The notes under the pieces: generated by a model
Database searches by the model: none
What the model was told of the DNA's origin: nothing
Seen by the model: the letters and a program-made list of their open reading frames with translations, nothing else
NCBI RefSeq assembly: GCF_024347135.1
Contig: NZ_AP024907.1
Coordinates: forward strand, 3,401,001-3,465,000
Direction of reading: 5' to 3'
Source of the DNA: Vibrio spartinae
Lineage (GTDB): Bacteria; Pseudomonadota; Gammaproteobacteria; Enterobacterales; Vibrionaceae
Length of the DNA stretch: 64,000 nucleotides
Shown here: positions 18,091-27,509 of the stretch, piece by piece
How positions within the stretch are numbered: position 1 is the stretch's first letter
How the letters are laid out: the number at the start of each line of letters is the position of its first letter
Translations under genes and position numbers: made by a program

Positions 18091-19602
18091 ATGGAAACAG
18101 GATTTTCTTTAATCAAAAAACCCGGAACAAATATAGAAAATAGAATAGAAACATCTTTTAATTGCAATGTAATACCTATCTCTGATGGAATATTGTGTGT
18201 AGGAAAAAAAGACAAGTACAGCCAGTACAATGAAGAAAATACTATTCATTTGATTGGCGATATACATAATTTAGATTTTATTAATGAACTTATATCAAAC
18301 TTGTGTTCAAATGCGAACAATGCAGAACCTGCTCATATCATCATGATCATGATAAAGCAATTAGGTATTCAATCGTTGTCTTTACTTGAGGGCGATTTCT
18401 GTGTCATTATAGAGAATAAAAACTCAACGTACCAAGTAATTACTAACCCATTTGGAATGAATCCTGTAAGTATTATTTCATCTCACGATAATCATTCATT
18501 ATGGATTACAAACAACCTAAAAGTATTTGCAAGTGTTGAGGGCGATAAAGCTATTCATTTCAAAAACCCGAACTTAGTTTGTGTCGATGGACCAAGACAA
18601 AATAACTATTCTCCGATTCATAATGCGATTAAACTAAAACCTGCCAGTATCAATGAAATATCTTTTGATCGCAAAGGATACTTTTATAATAAAGTTTCAG
18701 ATCTACTTTTTTGTAGCAATCATTGTGAAACAAATTTTGATGAAGATCTACTTCTTCAAATCATTGATAAATACATACAATCACCGATCAGTGATTCGTA
18801 CAACAAGTATAAAAAGGTCGGCATCCCTCTTTCTGGCGGACTTGATTCCAGTCTTGTTACGCTCTTAGCAAGTGAGCAGTTTGACAATATTTATACCTAT
18901 TCAATTGGTACAGAGTCCTTCAATGAATTTCCATATGCAGAAATCGTTTCCGAGTGTCTACATACCCACCATGAAAATAAAATATTAGATGAGAAAGATA
19001 TTATCAATGGTGTCATTGAATCTATTTACTACAATGAAATTTTTGACGGGCTCTCTGCAGAAATTCAATCTGGTTTATTTAATGTCTACAAAATGGCAAA
19101 TAAAAACTCAGAACTGCTATTGACTGGTTATGGTTCAGATTTATTGTTTGGTGGTGTAATTAACCCGAGTAGTCAGCATGATCCAAACCAAGAGTTGAGC
19201 CAATTAGTCTATAGAACACAGTGGACTTCTGAATTCTCAACGCTTGGCCCTCGTGAACTCGGCATTGATATCAGACATCCTTTCTGGACAAGACGGTTAA
19301 TGTCATTGTGTGAAAACATGAATCACAAATTAAAAATCAGAGACAATGAAAATAAATATATTCTCAGAAAATATGTTGATTCATTCAAAAAATTACCCGA
19401 TGAAATCGTTTGGCGAAAAAAAATCGGCATCCATGAGGGATCGGCTGTTAACCAATCGTTTGCCAATACACTCGGTGTGAATGTTAATAATTACTATGAG
19501 AAGAATTTATTTACTTACAAGATGTATCAGTCATTAATATTAGGCCGAATCAATATTCATGATTACAACTTAGATGAAATTAAAAAAATAATTACGGAGT
19601 AA
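18091..19602 (+). CDS. carA: Carbapenam synthetase CarA (beta-lactam-forming, AsnB-like)
   Basis: A 503-aa ATP-dependent ligase that closes the beta-lactam ring of (2S,5S)-carboxymethylproline to give (3S,5S)-carbapenam-3-carboxylate. It has the class B asparagine synthetase layout, but Cys2 is absent (the chain starts METGFS), so the N-terminal domain cannot be a glutaminase. The PPi loop is PLSGGLDSSLV (about 246-256). In TGYGSD a tyrosine (Tyr347) replaces the glutamate of AsnB; with Glu381 and the lysine in WRKKIG (443/444) it matches the Tyr345/Glu380/Lys443 set of Pectobacterium CarA. The stretch from INGVIESIYYNEIFDG to QSGLFNVY is nearly as I recall from that protein, which is also 503 aa. 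Ribosome site AGAGG; the ATG at 18091 starts the operon, 4 bases before carB. Confidence 0.96.
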   Translation: METGFSLIKKPGTNIENRIETSFNCNVIPISDGILCVGKKDKYSQYNEENTIHLIGDIHNLDFINELISNLCSNANNAEPAHIIMIMIKQLGIQSLSLLEGDFCVIIENKNSTYQVITNPFGMNPVSIISSHDNHSLWITNNLKVFASVEGDKAIHFKNPNLVCVDGPRQNNYSPIHNAIKLKPASINEISFDRKGYFYNKVSDLLFCSNHCETNFDEDLLLQIIDKYIQSPISDSYNKYKKVGIPLSGGLDSSLVTLLASEQFDNIYTYSIGTESFNEFPYAEIVSECLHTHHENKILDEKDIINGVIESIYYNEIFDGLSAEIQSGLFNVYKMANKNSELLLTGYGSDLLFGGVINPSSQHDPNQELSQLVYRTQWTSEFSTLGPRELGIDIRHPFWTRRLMSLCENMNHKLKIRDNENKYILRKYVDSFKKLPDEIVWRKKIGIHEGSAVNQSFANTLGVNVNNYYEKNLFTYKMYQSLILGRINIHDYNLDEIKKIITE

Positions 19603-19606
19603 TATC

Positions 19607-21213
<1,607 letters not shown>

Positions 21214-21289
21214 AAGAATACAGGCAAGTAATATGTAATAGTTACTTGCCTTATTTTTATAATAATGAATATCCTATGGAGAGGCATTC

Positions 21290-22441
21290 ATGTATTATCG
21301 ACACTCAAACTTAGAATTGATATTTAAATATTTTTCATCTGTTATTTTATCTAATAGATACATTGGAATGATATTTGTAAAATTATTTAAATGGTTAATC
21401 ACTAAAGGTGTTCGATCGAAGTTTCACAAGATTATATATAAAATATACTTTGGTGGAGAAAATATCAACGAAGCCATTCACACATCAGATAAACTCAGCC
21501 GAGATGGAACTGCGAGTTTACTCGACTATGCTGTCGAAGGTATTGATCACTCATCTGGATTCCAAGCTGCACTCGATAATACAATAAGATTGATCAAATT
21601 ATCGAGCCATAATAAACATCTCCCATTTGTTGTGATTAAGCCTTCTTCAATTGGTTCTAGTCTGATTTATCAAAAGATATCTCAACAGCAATGCCTTTCG
21701 ACAAGTGAAATCAATGACTGGAACCAAATCAAGCAACGTTATGAAGATATCTTTCAATTTGCATCTCAACATCATGTAAAAGTTATGGTCGATGCGGAAC
21801 AGTCCTGGATTCAACCCGCTGTAGATGAACTGGTCATCCAATCGATGAAGCGATACAACACCACCCAAACCGTGATTTATTTAACGATCCAATGCTACCT
21901 TAAGGATAAACTGACATTTCTCCAGCATTGCTATCAAGAATCTATTCAACATCACTTCAAAGCAGGGATTAAATTAGTTCGGGGAGCCTATTTGGAAGAT
22001 GAGCGAAGACATTGTACGGATATAACTGAGTTTCCTATTTTTTCAACGAAGGAAGAAACGGATAATAATTATTCATCTGCTATTGAATTTATTGCCAATA
22101 ATATTAAAAACTTTTCTCCTTTCTTTGCGACACATAATAATGAAAGTATTGATAAAATAGTCCAATACTCTGTACTCTCTCATGCTTGGTCTGGTCAACT
22201 TTATGGGCTTTCTGATCATTTAACTCTTCGTCTTCAACAATATGGATTTAAAACAAGTAAATATGTTCCCTATGGCCCGATGGAAAGCTCCCTTCCCTAT
22301 CTACTGCGGCGAATTGAAGAGAATTCAATTTCTACACAATCTTTTATTGAAGAGCAAGAAACGATTAGAAAAGAGATTAAAAACAGGTTATTTCATAGAA
22401 AACCGCCTTCAAAATTAGATCAATTAGATAACAAGAGATAG
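21290..22441 (+). CDS. carD: Proline dehydrogenase-like CarD
   Basis: A 383-aa FAD-dependent proline dehydrogenase. The barrel signatures are GIKLVRGAYLEDERR (about 226-241), SPFFATHNNESI, GQLYGLSDHL and the C-terminal YVPYGPMESSLPYLLRRIEE, whose paired arginines bind the proline carboxylate. In Pectobacterium, CarD with CarE raises carbapenem yield, most simply by oxidising proline to pyrroline-5-carboxylate for CarB. This copy is a stand-alone enzyme, not a PutA fusion. The N-terminal 45 residues are hydrophobic/basic and may contact the membrane. It follows carC after 76 bases and carE 3 bases later. Confidence 0.93.
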   Translation: MYYRHSNLELIFKYFSSVILSNRYIGMIFVKLFKWLITKGVRSKFHKIIYKIYFGGENINEAIHTSDKLSRDGTASLLDYAVEGIDHSSGFQAALDNTIRLIKLSSHNKHLPFVVIKPSSIGSSLIYQKISQQQCLSTSEINDWNQIKQRYEDIFQFASQHHVKVMVDAEQSWIQPAVDELVIQSMKRYNTTQTVIYLTIQCYLKDKLTFLQHCYQESIQHHFKAGIKLVRGAYLEDERRHCTDITEFPIFSTKEETDNNYSSAIEFIANNIKNFSPFFATHNNESIDKIVQYSVLSHAWSGQLYGLSDHLTLRLQQYGFKTSKYVPYGPMESSLPYLLRRIEENSISTQSFIEEQETIRKEIKNRLFHRKPPSKLDQLDNKR

Positions 22442-22444
22442 AGA

Positions 22445-22717
22445 ATGGAAAATAATAAATGTATCATCAACCAAAGAACGGTTGAGTTTCCTCTTGATAA
22501 GAAAAATTCAATATTAGATGCCGCATTGAAACATGGCATTGACTTACATTATAATTGCCGGGCAGGGTTTTGTGGCCGATGTAAAGTATTATTAAAAAAA
22601 GGTCAAATCGACATGGACCACTCTGGTGGTATTTCTCGAATAGAAATAAAAGAAAACTATATTTTAGCTTGTTGTTCCACGCCCCTGACCCCAATTGAAA
22701 TCGAGGTTATTAGTTAA
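22445..22717 (+). CDS. carE: [2Fe-2S] ferredoxin CarE
   Basis: A 90-aa plant-type ferredoxin. Ligands are Cys38, Cys43 and Cys46 in the C-x4-C-x2-C loop NCRAGFCGRC, plus a distal cysteine in LACCSTP (76 or 77). In the carbapenem pathway CarE probably accepts electrons from the flavoenzyme CarD. Its ATG starts 3 bases after carD, and its stop shares a base with the carF start, so translation of carD-E-F is probably coupled. Confidence 0.93.
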   Translation: MENNKCIINQRTVEFPLDKKNSILDAALKHGIDLHYNCRAGFCGRCKVLLKKGQIDMDHSGGISRIEIKENYILACCSTPLTPIEIEVIS

Positions 22718-23556
22718 TGCGTTACTTTGTATTTTTATGTATTTATTTTATCAATTTTTCTGTCTTTTCATCGACTGATAATATACCTAAAGTAAAAGAA
22801 TCACTTGTTCAGGCAGGAGACTATTACGTGGGTGACGTTTTTGGTCAACAGCCGTATGAAAAACACACAAATGTGACGATAAAGTCTTTCTATATCATGC
22901 AAAATGAAGTAACACGATCATTGTTTGACCAAGTCAAAAACTGGGCAATCCAAAATGATTTAATGAAGGGTGCTATCATTAAAGAAAAAAATAAAGATGA
23001 GTCAAATATAGCTACAGCGAATGTATCATGGTGGGATGCCATTATTTTCTCAAATATGATCAGTCGGTATTATGATCTATCTCCTTATTATTTAGACAAG
23101 TCAAATCATCCTATTTTTGAACGCCCCAAAGATGGGATCGTCACAGTCGATGACTCAGCTTCCGGCTATCGTCTTCCCAGTATTTTTGAGTGGCAAATTG
23201 CAGCGCGAGGTGGACAAGAAGCATTAAAAAATCAGACGTATGGAACATTGTTTGCCGGTTCAGATCAGAAAGATACGGTGGGTTGGTTTCCAACTGATGA
23301 TTTATCACAGCAAGAAATGCCTTATCTTGTCGGACAGAAAAAACCGAATGAACTCAATCTATTCGATATGTCTGGTAATGTCGCTGAATGGACTGGGGAA
23401 GTCTTTAATCTCGATGGCAACAACATCCTTTACTTCTACTGTGGTGGGAGTTTTATCATCAGTGATGGCTCTCTGGCGAATTGTGATATCCATTCCCGCG
23501 GTCATAAAAGACCTGACTTGGGTTTTCGATTGGTGAGATATGCCTCGCAGCCTTAA
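22717..23556 (+). CDS. carF: CarF-like carbapenem self-resistance protein (FGE-sulfatase/C-type-lectin fold)
   Basis: A 279-aa exported protein: residues 1-20 form a signal peptide (RYFVFLCIYFINFSVFSS). The rest shows the FGE-sulfatase superfamily pattern: VSWWDAIIFSNMIS, SGYRLPSIFEWQIAARGG, NLFDMSGNVAEWTGE, CGGSFIISDG and a terminal DLGFRLVRYA. The two copper-binding cysteines that follow GGS in true formylglycine-generating enzymes are absent (GGSFIISDGSLA), so FGE activity is unlikely. CarF in Pectobacterium is one of two proteins giving intrinsic carbapenem resistance, and its crystal structure places it in a widespread fold family; position after carE and the signal peptide fit. The CarF name rests on position plus fold. 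Confidence 0.82.
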   Translation: MRYFVFLCIYFINFSVFSSTDNIPKVKESLVQAGDYYVGDVFGQQPYEKHTNVTIKSFYIMQNEVTRSLFDQVKNWAIQNDLMKGAIIKEKNKDESNIATANVSWWDAIIFSNMISRYYDLSPYYLDKSNHPIFERPKDGIVTVDDSASGYRLPSIFEWQIAARGGQEALKNQTYGTLFAGSDQKDTVGWFPTDDLSQQEMPYLVGQKKPNELNLFDMSGNVAEWTGEVFNLDGNNILYFYCGGSFIISDGSLANCDIHSRGHKRPDLGFRLVRYASQP

Positions 23557-23589
23557 ACATCCTACAACGGACACGGTGAGAAATCTATT

Positions 23590-24516
23590 TTGAATCATGC
23601 CTACAAATATTATATTGGCGTACTGATTGCTGTCATCCTATGGGGAAGCAATTTTGTAGTGATAAAAATCGCACTGCAGCAGGTGGATACGTTAGCACTA
23701 CTCTCGATTCGTTTCGTGTTGAGCACCATCATTCTCGGAGGCGTCTGTCTTTTTAGACAGCAAGCAACACCACCACTGTCATTGAGAAACTATGTTTTCC
23801 TTTTTTTCCTGGGGATACTCGGAATCGCGGGGTTTAATCTGGGACTTTTTTACGGACTCAACGACACATCACCTATTCATGCGTCGCTGATTGTATCTCT
23901 TTCTCCTTTGATGACCTTATTTATTGCCAGTCGTTTTAATATAGAGCGAGTTAATCTGTCTCACATTATCGCCCTTTTACTCTGTATGATTGGCGTTGTT
24001 TTAGTGATTGGTTCACCACTGGATGATAGTCAATTTATGATTAAGGGCGATTTGATTATTTTTGCAGGCACACTGTCGTGGAGTGTCTATACCATTTTTT
24101 CAACGAAAATAAAATCTCAACTAGAACCACTTCAGTTAACATTTCTTGTGATGCTCTTTGGTTCAATTTGTATTGTCTTGCTGAGCTCATTTCAGCTGAA
24201 TTTGTTCAGTGTATTGACAGAAATAAACACTCAGACTTGGGGACTCATTCTATATATGGCGATATTCACAACCTGTATTCCTCACATCTTATGGGTTCAC
24301 TCCGTAAGAAAAATCGGGCCAACTGAGTCCTCTTTGTTTTTCAACTTAATTCCAGTCTTCGCCACTATATTTACAATTTTTACCGGTTTCATCCCTGATC
24401 AATACCAAATCATCGGTATTATCATCTCGTTTGCAGGATTAGCGCTCCCGACCCTATACACCTATCTCATCAATCGCTCTCATTTGGTAACCAAAAAAGA
24501 GGCGATCAACAAATGA
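23590..24516 (+). CDS. DMT-superfamily (EamA) transporter embedded in the carbapenem operon
   Basis: A 308-aa membrane protein with about ten hydrophobic helices in two EamA repeats. The first begins YIGVLIAVILWGSNFVVIK (residues 7-25). The second starts near 150 (GDLIIFAGTLSWSVYTIFS). The start is TTG (23590), preceded by GGTGAG at good spacing; the next in-frame Met is about 100 residues later, which supports TTG. Its 3' end overlaps carG (ATGA). EamA proteins export amino acids, metabolites and drugs. Lying between the two resistance genes it is a candidate carbapenem exporter or precursor transporter. I do not recall such a gene at this position in the Pectobacterium operon, where carH has no known function. 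Confidence 0.85.
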   Translation: MNHAYKYYIGVLIAVILWGSNFVVIKIALQQVDTLALLSIRFVLSTIILGGVCLFRQQATPPLSLRNYVFLFFLGILGIAGFNLGLFYGLNDTSPIHASLIVSLSPLMTLFIASRFNIERVNLSHIIALLLCMIGVVLVIGSPLDDSQFMIKGDLIIFAGTLSWSVYTIFSTKIKSQLEPLQLTFLVMLFGSICIVLLSSFQLNLFSVLTEINTQTWGLILYMAIFTTCIPHILWVHSVRKIGPTESSLFFNLIPVFATIFTIFTGFIPDQYQIIGIIISFAGLALPTLYTYLINRSHLVTKKEAINK

Positions 24517-25037
24517 GATATTTATATTTATTCGTCCTGTTATTACACCCTTTTTATGCTTACCCTGCGGCGACCTTTTTCGAACTCAATAGTGGCTTGA
24601 ATCATTTAGACTTAAACTCAGACGGCATTCTTGATGCTGTTTTTTATTCGCGGTTTGATAACAACACATCTCATCCGGACCCGACGCTTTCGGTTTATAT
24701 CAAAAATAACGATGCAACCTACTCGATTGTACCGACACCAGCAGGTGACCGATTTACGCTATTTGGTATTAATGTCTCTGTTTCAAATGTCTTGGTGAGA
24801 AGTTTTGGCTTTATCAAAACGTCAAAGAAGGTCTATCTGATTGTTGCTGTTAAATCCGGGGACTCGCCTCACTTAAAGCAACAGTTCAAATTCAAAATTT
24901 ATCAAATAGAGAAAAACCTAGAGCACCCAGGCATTCCTCTATACGGCTGGACTCAAACATCGGAAAAAGTCAGTCAACATCAATATATGTCAGCAGATGT
25001 CGCAATCCGTGAATGCCCCCAAACATGTTTTGAGTAA
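24513..25037 (+). CDS. carG: CarG-like carbapenem self-resistance protein
   Basis: A 174-aa small exported protein with an N-terminal signal peptide (MRYLYLFVLLLHPFYAYPAA, cleavage near residue 20). The mature part starts with a segment containing LDLNSDGILDAVFYSR (about 32-47), the aspartate-rich pattern I associate with the CarG self-resistance family. Two cysteines near the end (ECPQTC) could form a disulfide in the periplasm. In Pectobacterium, CarF and CarG together protect the producer without hydrolysing the antibiotic as ordinary beta-lactamases do. The assignment rests on size, export signal, the motif and its place as last gene before a terminator. Confidence 0.78.
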   Translation: MRYLYLFVLLLHPFYAYPAATFFELNSGLNHLDLNSDGILDAVFYSRFDNNTSHPDPTLSVYIKNNDATYSIVPTPAGDRFTLFGINVSVSNVLVRSFGFIKTSKKVYLIVAVKSGDSPHLKQQFKFKIYQIEKNLEHPGIPLYGWTQTSEKVSQHQYMSADVAIRECPQTCFE

Positions 25038-25046
25038 CCGGCGTCA

Positions 25047-25079
25047 TAAAAAAACCTTGCTTTGCAGCAAGGTTTTTTA
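25047..25079. terminator. Strong bidirectional terminator after carG
   Basis: A 10-bp stem (aaaaccttgc 25051-25060, complement 25067-25076), loop tttgca, with an A run on the left and T run on the right. It ends the carbapenem operon on the plus strand and can also stop the convergent ROK gene. Confidence 0.93.
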
Positions 25080-25147
25080 CTTGAATTGCCATCCGATAAG
25101 ATTCTCACTTTTGGATAATATGGAACGATTTGGACAACAACGACAAA

Positions 25148-26287
25148 TCAGTTCACCTGTTTTTCATTATCTATCTCACTAGCTAACATATCCAACAATC
25201 GATTAACTGCAAAACCGGCGGCACCTTGTGCCCACATCCGTGATTCAGTGAGAAAATGAAGCGGCGTCACCTGAGGCGTGACACGCAGTCGGTATTTTTG
25301 AAAGCTCTGAAGCACTTGATCAAATAAAATACGCGATACCGTTTGAGGCTCTGTGGTCAAATAAACAATATCCGGGTCAAAGGCAATGGATAAATTAGCC
25401 AAAGACACACCGAGGTGATGCCCTGCATTCGTCAGAGTTTCAATCGCCATCGGGCTCGGGTTAAGCTCTAGCTCTTGTAAAGTACGTGGCGGATTTCGCT
25501 TATCAATATCTGGGTCATGATTCAACAAATACTGCAAAATTGCCCGCGACGAGGCCACGCTTTCTAATTCTTTTTCAGAACCATCGCCCAACAACCCATT
25601 TCCTATTTCACCGGCATTACCATGACGACCACGATACAACTGGCGATTAATAATAATCCCCGCGCCGATGCCTTGACCAAAAGTGGCAAGAATTGCTGAT
25701 GAGGACTGCCCAATTTGGCCAAATACGACCGAAGCCAGCGCTAATGCATTGGCATCATTTTCAATAAATACCGGAATCGAAAAACGCTCAGTCAACTGCG
25801 AAGCAATATCGACATTATTCCAATCAAGCAAAAATGAACGTAAACAGCGGCCAGAATCAGGATCGACAACCCCTGATATAGCCAGGCCAATGGCACCGAT
25901 ATGTCTATGTGACGCAGTCGATTTCATAAATTTAGCTAACGCGTCACCAAGCTGCTTTGGTGTTAACTTGCCTATTGAAATCTGTTGCTCACCAATCAAA
26001 GTACCGGCCAAGTCAGTCATCACAATAAGATTACGCTCTGTATTAAGCTGAACACCAATCACACATGTAAAATCGGGGTTGATACCCAACAGCGTTTTCG
26101 GTCTCCCCATTGAGACCTTACGTAATCCTAACTCACGAATAATGCCTTTGTTCAATAGCTTATTCGTCGCTTGGGAAACAGCTGACATACTCAGTGAACT
26201 ACGCACTTTTAAATCTGACTGACTGATTGAAGCATGTTCAACAATCAAACGAAGTAAACGAGTAGTGATGGACGGTGGTGTCGGCAT
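25148..26287 (-). CDS. ROK-family transcriptional regulator (NagC/Mlc/XylR type)
   Basis: A 379-aa repressor-type protein: winged helix-turn-helix at about 5-65 (TTRLLRLIVEHASISQSDLK, then LSMSAVSQATNKLLNKGI) followed by a ROK sugar-kinase-like domain (GLAISGVVDPDSGR, VFIENDANALALA, FGQGIGAGIIINRQLYRG). The zinc-binding cysteines of the usual ROK signature are missing: after HGNAGEIGNGLL comes GDGSEKELESVAS. Start ATG 26287 is chosen over TTG 26299; no strong ribosome site is seen. It probably controls the adjoining kinase, oxidoreductase and ABC/GH28 genes in response to a sugar or sugar phosphate; the ligand is unknown. Confidence 0.9.
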   Translation of the reverse strand: MPTPPSITTRLLRLIVEHASISQSDLKVRSSLSMSAVSQATNKLLNKGIIRELGLRKVSMGRPKTLLGINPDFTCVIGVQLNTERNLIVMTDLAGTLIGEQQISIGKLTPKQLGDALAKFMKSTASHRHIGAIGLAISGVVDPDSGRCLRSFLLDWNNVDIASQLTERFSIPVFIENDANALALASVVFGQIGQSSSAILATFGQGIGAGIIINRQLYRGRHGNAGEIGNGLLGDGSEKELESVASSRAILQYLLNHDPDIDKRNPPRTLQELELNPSPMAIETLTNAGHHLGVSLANLSIAFDPDIVYLTTEPQTVSRILFDQVLQSFQKYRLRVTPQVTPLHFLTESRMWAQGAAGFAVNRLLDMLASEIDNEKQVN

Positions 26288-26328
26288 AATTAAACTCAAA
26301 ATTATCTAGTGGTTACGGCGTTCGTGCA

Positions 26329-27204
26329 TTATATGTATTCACAGGACAAACGCGACAATATCAATGCACCATCAAGCGCATCACCTTTGGCATCGATGAG
26401 AACAGCCTGATTACGAGGTGATAGCCATGGCACAATCGGCTTAGCCAGCCCACCCATCAAAGTCGCTCCGTTCTCACCTTGATGTGTTAAATAGTCCAGC
26501 ATTTGATCTATTTCACTTGCAGTCTTTCGCACAAGTTGTGTTGCAACCACATCGCCAAGTTCAGCGTAGTGAAAAATTGTAGGCGAAAACTGGCCCCAAT
26601 CAGCTGGAGTCGCGTTGGTTGACCAAGTAAGCATCTGTTCTGGCGAGTTGTCAAATTGACTCATTATTTTTCGAGTTAGGGCTGTCGGTTCAATTAAATT
26701 CTCATGAGCTTGTAGTGCGCACCGAACCGCTCGGCGTCCTAAAATCGCACCGGATCCTTGATCGGCAAGACTAAACCCCCAGCCTCCGATTCGACTAAAT
26801 TGCGTACCATCCCATCTCACACCTTGACTGCCTGTACCTGTGATTAGCACGGCACCGCTCTCACCTAAGTGACCGCCAACACAAGCAATTTCAGCATCAG
26901 ATACGACTTTCATATGAGCAAAACCTTTAAGCGCTTTTTGAACACACTGACGATAGGACTCAACGTTGGCTCCCGCTAAGCCAAGTACCACACTAGTACA
27001 AGCCGAGGATTCAAAAGGCAAATTGGCCTGTAAGTAAACATCAGCGATTAGACGACTTACGGTTTCGAATGCTTTATCAAACGCAGAATAGATATTAGCT
27101 GAACCCGCTGCACATTCAGCGAGAATCTCACCATCAACATTCATTAAACGAGCTCGACATTTAGTGCCGCCACCATCCACACCGATAAAATATTGACAAT
27201 CCAA
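26329..27204 (-). CDS. BadF/BadG-type N-acetylhexosamine (or related sugar) kinase
   Basis: A 291-aa member of the BadF/BadG/BcrA/BcrD ATPase family, whose sugar-active members include N-acetylglucosamine kinases. The ATP phosphate-1 loop is FIGVDGGGTKCRARLMN (residues 6-22); phosphate-2/adenosine elements are VLITGTGSQGVRWDG and GGWGFSLADQGSGAILGR. The start is TTG (27204) preceded by GGGGA; the frame begins directly with MDCQYFIGVDGGG, so no other start fits. It lies 41 bases before the ROK gene on the same strand. It would phosphorylate the sugar released or imported by the neighbouring ABC/GH28 system. Specificity for an amino sugar is likely but not proven. Confidence 0.88.
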   Translation of the reverse strand: MDCQYFIGVDGGGTKCRARLMNVDGEILAECAAGSANIYSAFDKAFETVSRLIADVYLQANLPFESSACTSVVLGLAGANVESYRQCVQKALKGFAHMKVVSDAEIACVGGHLGESGAVLITGTGSQGVRWDGTQFSRIGGWGFSLADQGSGAILGRRAVRCALQAHENLIEPTALTRKIMSQFDNSPEQMLTWSTNATPADWGQFSPTIFHYAELGDVVATQLVRKTASEIDQMLDYLTHQGENGATLMGGLAKPIVPWLSPRNQAVLIDAKGDALDGALILSRLSCEYI

Positions 27205-27509
27205 ATTGTGTTTCCCCTTGATACATGGTTGAAATGGGTCAATTTGTAACCTTTAGCCAAAATAGATAAAAACAACACCAATATCAACAAAAAAGATTTC
27301 ATATAAAAAAACTAAATAAAATAAAATAACTCTAATTTATTGATTTATATTTATATATTTAAATTAACACCTAAAATAACTTATTAAAAATCTTTATTTA
27401 CTTTTTTTTGTGAAGTAAATGAGATAGATTAAATAACATTCATCTATTGATACTATTTGTCTTACCAGAACCGAGCTCGGCTCATAACATAACTGGTCAG
27501 GGAGGAAAA
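27205..27509. promoter_or_regulatory. Divergent control region with TTTACTT/AAGTAAA inverted repeat
   Basis: A 305-base AT-rich region between the divergent kinase and oxidoreductase genes. An inverted repeat tttactt (27397-27403) and aagtaaa (27413-27419), 9 bases apart, is a candidate operator for the ROK protein. A related pair of half sites with a different spacing (13) occurs at 33512-33539 before the transporter operon. A strong GGAGG ribosome site ends the region just before 27510. No ORF is convincing. Confidence 0.5.

Noticed and set aside
18033..18230. Small minus-strand ORF at the carA start
   Set aside because: Covers the carA promoter and start in antisense; low-complexity AT-rich translation without features.
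18091..19602. Reading this gene as asparagine synthetase B
   Set aside because: Cys2 is missing, TGYGSD replaces the AsnB glutamate by tyrosine, and the neighbours are carB and carC; CarA fits better.
22467..22694. Minus-strand ORF inside carE
   Set aside because: Shadow of the ferredoxin gene; no start context and no recognisable motif.
22717..23556. Formylglycine-generating enzyme for a sulfatase
   Set aside because: Catalytic cysteine pair absent, protein is exported, and no sulfatase gene is nearby.
23359..23598. Minus-strand ORF at the end of carF
   Set aside because: Antisense shadow covering the DMT start region; no support from motifs.
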